Source of the DNA: Alnus glutinosa
Taxonomy: Eukaryota; Streptophyta; Magnoliopsida; Fagales; Betulaceae
Length of the DNA stretch: 64,000 bases
NCBI RefSeq assembly: GCF_958979055.1
Contig: NC_084892.1
Span: 25,012,001 to 25,076,000 of the forward strand
Direction: 5' to 3'
In this document: one piece after another, positions 57,242-64,000 of the stretch
How the letters are laid out: each line of letters begins with the position of its first letter
Numbering within the stretch: position 1 is the stretch's first letter
Position numbers and translations under genes: made by a program
The notes under the pieces: generated by a model
The model's input: only the letters and a program-made list of their open reading frames with translations
Told to the model about the DNA's origin: nothing
Databases searched by the model: none

Positions 57242-60200
57242 TGTTGGGGATAAATTCCACTCAACCCGATCCAAGAAGGAGATAGACATTTAACAACTAC
57301 TTCAGATAAATCAGAGAATTGGGATAAGACTTATGGTCCAATCAAATAAGAAGAATTATCAGATCAGAAGTCTAAGAAGATATCCAATTAGAAGTTTAAT
57401 AAAGGATTAAAGTCCAATTAGAACTCTGACAGCAGTTCTAGATCAACAAGGAGCAGGAGTCCTAATCCAGGTTTGACTCCACCTCTTTGCCTATAAATAG
57501 GCCCATACCCCAGGTATAAACTAAGACTCAATTTCATGCATAGAACATTATTTTCTCACAGAAGCTAACTTAGGCATCGGAGCAAGATCCCCGGAAGGGT
57601 CCCTAGTTTTTGTCGTTTTGCAGAATTATTGAGAAGCGCGAAGAACATCAGGAGAACGTGCAGATTCACACCATACCGAAAACTGTACCAACAGTTTGGC
57701 GTCGTTTGTGGGAAACGATTATTCGTTCCTCATAAAAGAAAAATAAAATCCAGCATGGTGATGAACACACGTTCCGGAAGCCAGACCAATTAAGAGCCCA
57801 TAGTCCGAATGGAGCCAGTTATTCAAAATAATTTGCAGCCTCCACCGAACCCTCCCCCGGGGGGTGGAGATCAACATCGCATAGCAGCGTTGGAAGCCCA
57901 GATTGAATCCTTAACATAGCGGAATACCGAGCTGCTGCGAAGGAGGCCGGAACAGTCCAATCCCGAGATGAACAGGGATGAGCATGAGGAAGAAGATCAC
58001 AACAGAAACACTAATCCTCGGAGGGAGGATGATCGCCAAGGAGATCTGAATAGAGTTATTGCCGAGCTGGAGAGAAGGTGCACGTACATAGAGATGGAAA
58101 GAAAAGACAAAAGCAGATCCGTAATGGTGGACAAGCTCCTAATGGGTACAGACTCACCCTTCACCAGACGGGTGGCAGACTATCGGCTTCCCGATAAGTT
58201 TAAGGTACCCCAAATTCTAAGTTATGCAGGAGACAAAGATCCCTTGGATCACCTAGAAAATTTCCGAGCTCATCTAGACCTTCACGGGACACCCGATGAA
58301 GTAGTATGTCGGGCCTTCCTTCTTACTCTTTCGGGGAATGCCCGAGACTGGTTCAGGAAGCTGCCCCCAAATTCCGTTGATCAATTCAAGGAGTTGTCCA
58401 AAATATTCCTAACCGAATTTCTAGCTTTCCGAACAAGGAAGAAGCCTTCAGGATATTTGCTATCATTGCACCAGCAAAGCAACGAAAGTCTTAAGGAGTT
58501 CATGGCTCGGTTTAACCGAGAGAAGGTAACGGTCGAAGATCCAACCGAGGATATGGTCTTTGTTGCCATTTATCAAGGAATTTCACTCGAGGAGCCTTTG
58601 AAGTTGGTCCGGAAGTAACCGAGTACCTTGCAAGGCCTCATGGATAAGATAGAAGAATTCATCAATCAGGAAGAAACGCTGAAGTCTATGGCAAGTTCTA
58701 GGCCACCCCGAGAGACAGCCCTAGAAAAGAAAATGAAAGAATTCAGGAAAGCTGATGGGGAAGAGCAGAGGCAAGTAAAGAAGTTCAAAGATTACAATTT
58801 TACACCTCTCAATGCCGAGATATCAGAAGTCCTTATGGAGATAAAAAGAGATCCAGCGTTCCAGGAACCACAAAAGATACCAGGTAATCCTCCTTACAGG
58901 AATGCAGGCAAATATTGTGATTTTCATAAACAAGCAGGTCATGATACCGAGGGGTGCGTAACCCTAAGGTTGTTAATAGAAGAATTCATAAAGAATGGCA
59001 AGCTGGTTCGGTTCTTGGGAGAAAAACGAAACCAGCAAGGAAATAACAGGCCTTGGAATCATCAGGACTATCAGCCCCGAGATCAGCAGCCACGGGATTA
59101 CTATCCCCGAGACCGTCCTCAGCTAGGCGAGAGGCATCAAGAGAATGATCCCCGAGATGACATAGAAAGAAGAGAAGGCCGAGGAAGCAGAAGCCCTAGG
59201 CATAGAGAGCCGAGGCAACATCAGTATCTGCTCGTGATCCCATAAAAAGGACTCTCGGGAATTTCAGGCTTGCTTTTATTTTTTAGCATTTATATTTGCA
59301 AAGAACTAGACTTTTATTTTTAATTCAGACTAGACAGAAAATTCCCAGATTTTGGGAATAAGTATTTTCAGAATAAATGAATAAAGCTGACTTAAGCTTT
59401 GGAGTGTTCCCGGTCTAGGGACCGGGAACCCGTTGATGTCGCTTATTTTGTAGGTAAAGCCTCTCGGATCAGTCCTAACCGAGAGCAAGAAGCTAAGCCT
59501 CTCGGATCAGTCCTAGTCGAGTGCAAGAAGAAACTCTCGGATCAGTCCTAGCCGAGTACAAGAAGAAAACTCTCGGATCAGTCCTAGCCGAGAGTCTCAG
59601 ATCAGTCCTAGCCGAGTATAAGAAGAAACTTCTCGGACCAGTCCTAGCCGAGAAGGAGCCTCTCGGATCAGTCCTAGCCGAGAGCAAGAAGAAACTTCTC
59701 GGATCAGTCCTAGCCGAGAAGGAGCCTCTCGGATCAGTCCTAGCCAAGAGCAAGAAGAAACTTCTCGGACCAGTCCTAGCCGAGAAGGAGCCTCTCGGAT
59801 CAGTCCTAGCCGAGAGCAAGAAAAAACTTCTCAGATCAGTCCCAGCCGAGAGCAAGAAGAAACTTTTCGGATTAGTCCTAGCCGAGAGCAAGAAAAAACT
59901 TCTCGGATCAGTCCTAGCCGAGAGCAAGAAGAAAAACTTTCGGATCAGTCCTAGCCGAGAGTCTCGGATCAGTCCTTGCCGAGAGCAACAAGAAAGCATT
60001 CTCGGATCAATCATTGCCGAGAGAGAGAAATAAAGAGAGCCAGGGGGTCGGATTTAACCCTCGGGTTTTGCATGTTTTTCATGAGACATGGAGAAAACCC
60101 TAAGGAAAAACAAGAAGGTAATGTGGGGTAAGATTTAACCCTCAGGTTTTGCAGGTTAGCAGGTTTTCAGAAGGAGACAAAGCTTGGGTTTCCTTAGACA

Positions 60201-60703
60201 TGGAATTCCCGTTATTCAAGCAAGCTTCGGATAAGGGAATTGGGGGGTAACTGTTGGGGATAAATTCCACTCAACCCGATCCAAGGAGGAGATAGACATT
60301 TAACAACTACTTCAAATAAATCAAAGAATTGGGATAAGACTTATGGTCCAATCAAATAAGAAGAATTATCATATCAGAAGTCTAAGAAGATATCCAATTA
60401 GAAGTTTAATAAAGGATTAAAGTCCAATTAGAACTCTGACAGCAGTTCTAGATCAACAAGGAGCAGGAGTCTTAATCCAGGTTTGACTCCACCTCTTTGC
60501 CTATAAATAGGCTCATACCCCAGGTATAAACTAAGACTCAAATTCATGCATAGAACATTATTTTCTCACAGAAGCTAACTTAGGCATCGGAGTGGGATCC
60601 CTGGAAGGGTCCCTAGTTTTTGTCGTTTTGCAAAATTATTGAGAAGCGCGAAGAACATCAGGAGAACGTGCAGATTCACACCATATCGAAAACTGTACCA
60701 ACA
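57242..60703 (+). mobile_element. Gag-only Ty3/gypsy-type LTR retrotransposon
   Basis: Two 452-bp LTRs (57242-57693, 60252-60703; TGTTGGGGATA...ACCAACA) differ at about 13 positions (~3 percent), suggesting insertion about 1-2 million years ago. Exact ATAAG duplications flank it (57237-57241, 60704-60708). Parts in order are the TTTGGCGTCGTTTGTGGGAA primer region, a gag region (about 57968-59245) with a retrotransposon-gag fold and a zinc-knuckle-like stretch, a tandem-repeat block (59457-60025), a polypurine tract and the right LTR. No pol is present, so it is non-autonomous. The gag looks broken about once. TATA-like CTATAAATAGG lies in each LTR. Confidence 0.9.
59457..60025. repeat. About 15 tandem ~37-bp units in the LTR element
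   Basis: Each unit contains CTCTCGGATCAGTCCTAGCC followed by GAGAGCAAGAAGAAA. CTCTCGG and CCGAGAG make every unit a potential hairpin. Long open frames on both strands across this block are products of the repeat. Confidence 0.9.
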
Positions 60704-61086
60704 ATAAGTATTCACATATCTCTAAAAATACCCCCAGATTATTATTTTGTCCATAGAATATTCTATCAGGATTTTAATCTCGAAATCAAACTCTGGGTCA
60801 TTACACAAAACGCTAATGAACTATTTTCCTCCCAATGCAACTATTTGGACGGATGTTAGAGCATGCAAAGTTCCAAAATATATGACCAGAGGAAAAACCC
60901 ATGTTCATACATATACTGCATAGCTTTAAAGAAATGACAGAAATTTTATACAAATTAGATTTTACTCGTCTTGTCCTTACTCATTGGCACGTAAGAAACA
61001 CATAATTTTTTAATAGCAAGTAGCATCAATAAAAATGGTCACTTGACACACTTAAAACTCACAATGGGTAACAAAAACTTGTAGAA

Positions 61087-63107
61087 TCAGCAACCCCCTA
61101 AGAGAACCGACTCTTCAACGGAAGACAAATGCGTGAAGGCCTTATCCATTGGAGCCGTCGAGTAAGACATGGCAAACGTTAAGCCGCTGGCACAAATACT
61201 AGCCGATGGTAACTCCGGAAGAGGAACATCCCCCTCCAAGAAATCCACAACTTGCCGCATGCTTGGCCTGGCTACAGCCTCTGAATTAGAGCACATCAAC
61301 CCAAGTCTTAATACCAACTCTACTTCCTCTGCTACATATTCTGTACCCAAATTTGGATCCATTGCCCCAAGAATTTCCCCTCGGTTCCAGTGAGAAAACA
61401 CGAAATCGACCAAAACGATATCCTCTGTTCGCCACTGTGGCTCTATTGGTCTTCTTCCACAAGCAACCTCAAGCAAAAAGGCCCCGAAGGCAAACACATC
61501 GGTACTTGTTGTGGCCTTGCCGCTTCGACTAAGCTCTGGCTCAATATACCCGATGGTTCCAGCCACATGGGTCGCTTGAGGGGCAGTTCCACGGTCATAA
61601 AATCTTGCAAGACCGAAGTCTCCTAATCTAGCATTCAGTTCACCATCTAGCATGACATTACTAGCCTTGACATCTCTGTGAACAACAACTTGCTCCCATC
61701 CTTCGTGTAGATAAAACAGCCCCGATGCCACACCTTTTACGATTCCAAATCTCTGGCTCCAGCCCAGAGTGAGCTCAGGTTGGTGAAAGAGGTACTTTTC
61801 TAGGCTGCCGTTAGGCATGTAGTCGTACACCAAGAGCAACTCTCTCTTTCGCCGGCAATACCCCAAGAGTGGTACTAAATTCTTGTGGCGGAGCCGACCC
61901 ATACTCACAATTTCTGCAACAAATTCTCTCATTCCCTGCCTTGATTCGTGGGAGATCCTCTTCACCGCAATCTCAATTTTGGAGGTAGGGAGTACACCTC
62001 TGTAGACCTTACCAAATCCACCCCTACCCAATAGCTCTTTCTCCCTAAATCCTTTAGTGGCAACAAAAAGATCTTTGTATTTGAATCTGTGAGGCCCATA
62101 GTCAAGCTCCCAGTCTTCCAGCAATTCTTCAAACTTCCTCTTCCTTCTTATGACATAAACTACACCTGAAATTGCTACCAAGACTAAACTAACAATTATC
62201 ACAGGCAACCCAATTGTCAAAAATTTGGATCTCTCTATACCTCTTAATATCAGAGGCAGCTTGGGAAGTTGAGAGAGGAGAAGTTCGGGAGCCTGGCCAT
62301 TCATCTTAAAGCTCCAACCCAAAACATAATGGGCTGTTGGGAGTGAACCAGTTGAGGACGAGAAGCCGACATACATGTTGTTGCCAATTGATAGGTGAAA
62401 GATCGTGGGACAAAGACAATAGCGGAATTTTTGGTTTACCGACATTGAGTGGAGCTAAAGTAACATTTATTTGCTTCTCGACACCGTCGTATTCCACCCA
62501 AACTTGCATTTCCTGGCCCCTTTTAAGGCTCAGGGTCCTAAACCCACCATTGTCATCAGCATAATATCCTACGCCGGCAGATTGCTCGGACTTCATGCCA
62601 TTTATATCAATCCCAACATGGTTGTCATTGATGTCGTTAAACTGAAGAGTCTTGAACATATCGAGCTCTATGGCAACGACTTGATTCTTGGGATTACGTA
62701 CCATTGTTGGTAGGATTGAAAAGGCCAAGGTACTGGGCTGAAAGAGCTCCTGGGAGTCCTCTTGTTGGAGCAATGACGAAAGCAAGCCCATGACTGCTCT
62801 GAGTGGCATCTTCAGAAACGAAAGCGAAGACGAAAGTCGTAGAGAAGGAGGAAACGGCGCCATTCGACGAGTTCTTGAAGCTTATTCGATTGGGCCAGAA
62901 AGCATGACCCGTTTGAAGGTTTGTATTATTAGTGAGCTTCAAAAGGCCAGTAGAAGTGATTCCGGCTATGCCGTCTAGGCTTAGATTTGCCGATTGAAAT
63001 CCGACGTAGGTAAAGCTGGTATCTTCGGAGGATACGAAGCTGATCGTTAGGGGAGGCAGAAGCAATACTAGGTTGGACAACATGCCTAAATTTTGCATCC
63101 GTTCCAT
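61087..63107 (-). pseudogene. L-type lectin-domain receptor kinase, broken copy (LecRK-3)
   Basis: Homologous to LecRK-1 and LecRK-2 over its whole length. The start region MQNLGMLSNLVLLLPPLTIS and the lectin domain are followed by two frameshifts relative to the sisters: a 4-bp insertion near 62696-62700 (after LGLFNPTNNG) and a 1-bp insertion near 62388 (in the LSPI-NNMYVGF region). The last frame is open from 62445 to 61087 and keeps the end of the lectin domain, the transmembrane helix and a complete kinase with GRGGFGKV, HRDVKASN and DFG; APE reads EPE. The intact kinase half suggests that the break is recent, or that a truncated membrane kinase might still be made. A sequencing or assembly error is the alternative. 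Confidence 0.9.
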
Positions 63108-63370
63108 ATTTAGTACTTGTGGTTTAAAAACTTTATTTATAATAAAAATTTATGAGTTTTGGTCTTTGGGAGTTTTTGAACCACCCCCGTAGCACATGGG
63201 GTGGTTCAGCCACCCACATGGCCAAAGAGAAAAAAGAAGAAAAAAAAAAAGTTTGGCCTCGGCCACCCTCCAAGGGCTAAAACCCTCACAATTTTTTTAT
63301 TTATTTATTTTTTTTTTTCTCTTTGGCTATTGGGGTTGGCTAGACTGGCCAAGGAGGTGGTTGAGCCTCC

Positions 63371-63407
<37 letters not shown>

Positions 63408-63789
63408 CAATTTTTAATTTTTTTTAATATATATATATTTTTTAAGTTTTATTATTTTTAATTTTTTTTATTAATTTTTAAATATTTTTTTTCCTGTTTT
63501 TTAATTTATTTTTACATTGTGCCACGTGTCAACACCCGAGAGTAGACACGTGGCAATACGTTAAATTTTGGACAGAAAAATGGTCAGAAGTACCATATCT
63601 TTCTTTTTTCAAAACACAGGTACTATCTACGATGCAAATTGAAACTGAGGTACCAAAAAATAAAGTTTTCAAATCATGAGAACCAAAAATGTCTTTAACC
63701 CTATTAAAAAAGAAGTTTACTTTCACCTTTGGAGTGGTTTATGATGTATTTCGTGAGTTTTTTATAAAAAAAATTAGAAAAAAAGTTCA
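63108..63789. other. LecRK-3 upstream region with Mutator-like MITE
   Basis: Promoter side of LecRK-3. Almost all of it is simple T/A-rich sequence and the MITE at 63180-63701. No gene. Confidence 0.45.
63180..63701. mobile_element. Mutator-like MITE related to 9548-10219
   Basis: The right end TTAACCC, the AGAAGTACCATATCTTTC and TACGATGCAAATTGAAACTG words and the GGTGGTTCAGCCACCC core parallel the element at 9548. CCACGTGTC/GACACGTGG is an internal inverted pair (63523-63553). The left end and target duplication were not resolved. Confidence 0.55.
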
Positions 63790-63909
63790 ACTCCACGCAA
63801 AAGTCCAGTCAAGTTTCAATTTGCAGGGTGTATATTTGTGTAGACTCTCACAAACAGATAGGAACTCATCATAAAGTAATATTTGTAAGATTTGAATTGG
63901 GTGATGTAA

Positions 63910-63947
<38 letters not shown>

Positions 63948-64000
63948 TGATGATTGATGATGATGGTGCATATATTTAATTTTAAATTTTTTTATAAAAA
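63790..64000. repeat. Promoter-distal repeat of the LecRK array (right copy)
   Basis: Matches 22490-22700 in the same orientation and runs to the window edge. It contains a (TAA)n(TGA)n microsatellite (63913-63965). In the left part of the array this segment leads into a new spacer, so another unit probably starts just beyond the window. Confidence 0.65.

Larger units (their letters stand above)
51438..60805. mobile_element. Nested LTR stack: gypsy solo LTR carrying four younger insertions
   Basis: TGTAGTGCCCCAAC opens and TGGGTCATTACA closes it, with exact CAAAA duplications (51433-51437, 60806-60810). Unit B (40405) keeps the empty site. With the nested elements removed (52513-53428, 54859-55470, 55999-56849, 57242-60703), about 3.5 kb remains without pol-like coding, so it is best read as a long solo LTR of a Ty3/gypsy (Tekay-like) element; that family is inferred from its ends. 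Fossil. Confidence 0.75.
44722..63110. repeat. LecRK array unit C (spacer plus LecRK-3)
   Basis: It begins GTATTCGCTCCCATAAT like unit B and has the longest preserved left part (44722-45160). It is enlarged by a hAT element, a 1.3-kb unrelated insert and the nested 9.4-kb LTR stack. Confidence 0.8.

Noticed and set aside
59457-60025. CRISPR-like regular repeats
   Set aside because: Units are contiguous without unique spacers and lie inside an LTR element of a plant genome.
59493-60033. Long open frames on both strands over 59.5-60.0 kb
   Set aside because: They follow the ~37-bp tandem repeat. No start context or homology, and both strands are open for the same reason.

Overview
The window is nuclear DNA of a woody-type eudicot. 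The genes carry GT-AG introns and encode plant-only proteins (OHP1, a D-type cyclin, an L-type lectin receptor kinase family). The rest is AT-rich intergenic DNA dense in MITEs, hAT, Mutator and PIF/Harbinger elements and LTR retrotransposon remains. The species cannot be named from the sequence; a rosid tree is an inference.

1-13.3 kb is gene-dense. It holds a 12-exon tetratricopeptide-type gene (+, 1893-5118), the chloroplast one-helix protein OHP1 (-, 6121-6689), a six-exon D-type cyclin closest to CYCD7 (-, 7171-9020) and an eight-exon GID4/Vid24 degron receptor (-, 10564-12925). All four models were built from splice sites with consistent phase and give full-length proteins. A 672-bp Mutator-like element with an exact 9-bp target duplication lies between the cyclin and GID4.

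13.3-22.1 kb is transposon territory. A 3.3-kb PIF/Harbinger element (TTA duplications) keeps an intact Myb/SANT gene but only the C-terminal part of its transposase. It is followed by nested foldback MITEs and by LTR fossils.

22.5-64 kb is a tandem array of L-type lectin receptor kinase genes (clade IV type), all on the minus strand, each with a long repeated spacer on its downstream side. LecRK-1 (28912-30915) has DFA and APD in place of DFG and APE. LecRK-2 (40707-42698) looks intact. LecRK-3 (61087-63107) is broken by two frameshifts before the transmembrane segment. A spacer remnant at 19.2-19.9 kb and promoter-distal repeats at 22.5 and 63.8 kb suggest an older unit whose kinase is gone, and that the array runs on past the right edge. 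The copies serve as empty sites for one another, so many insertions are defined exactly: solo LTRs, hAT, Harbinger-like and Mutator-like elements, and a 9.4-kb nested stack at 51438-60805 with CAAAA duplications.

No clearly new biological system was found. The strongest leads are the altered catalytic motifs of LecRK-1, conserved exon-like membrane-protein segments carried between hAT-like arms in each spacer, and a palindrome cluster in the Harbinger element that may be a transposase-binding region.
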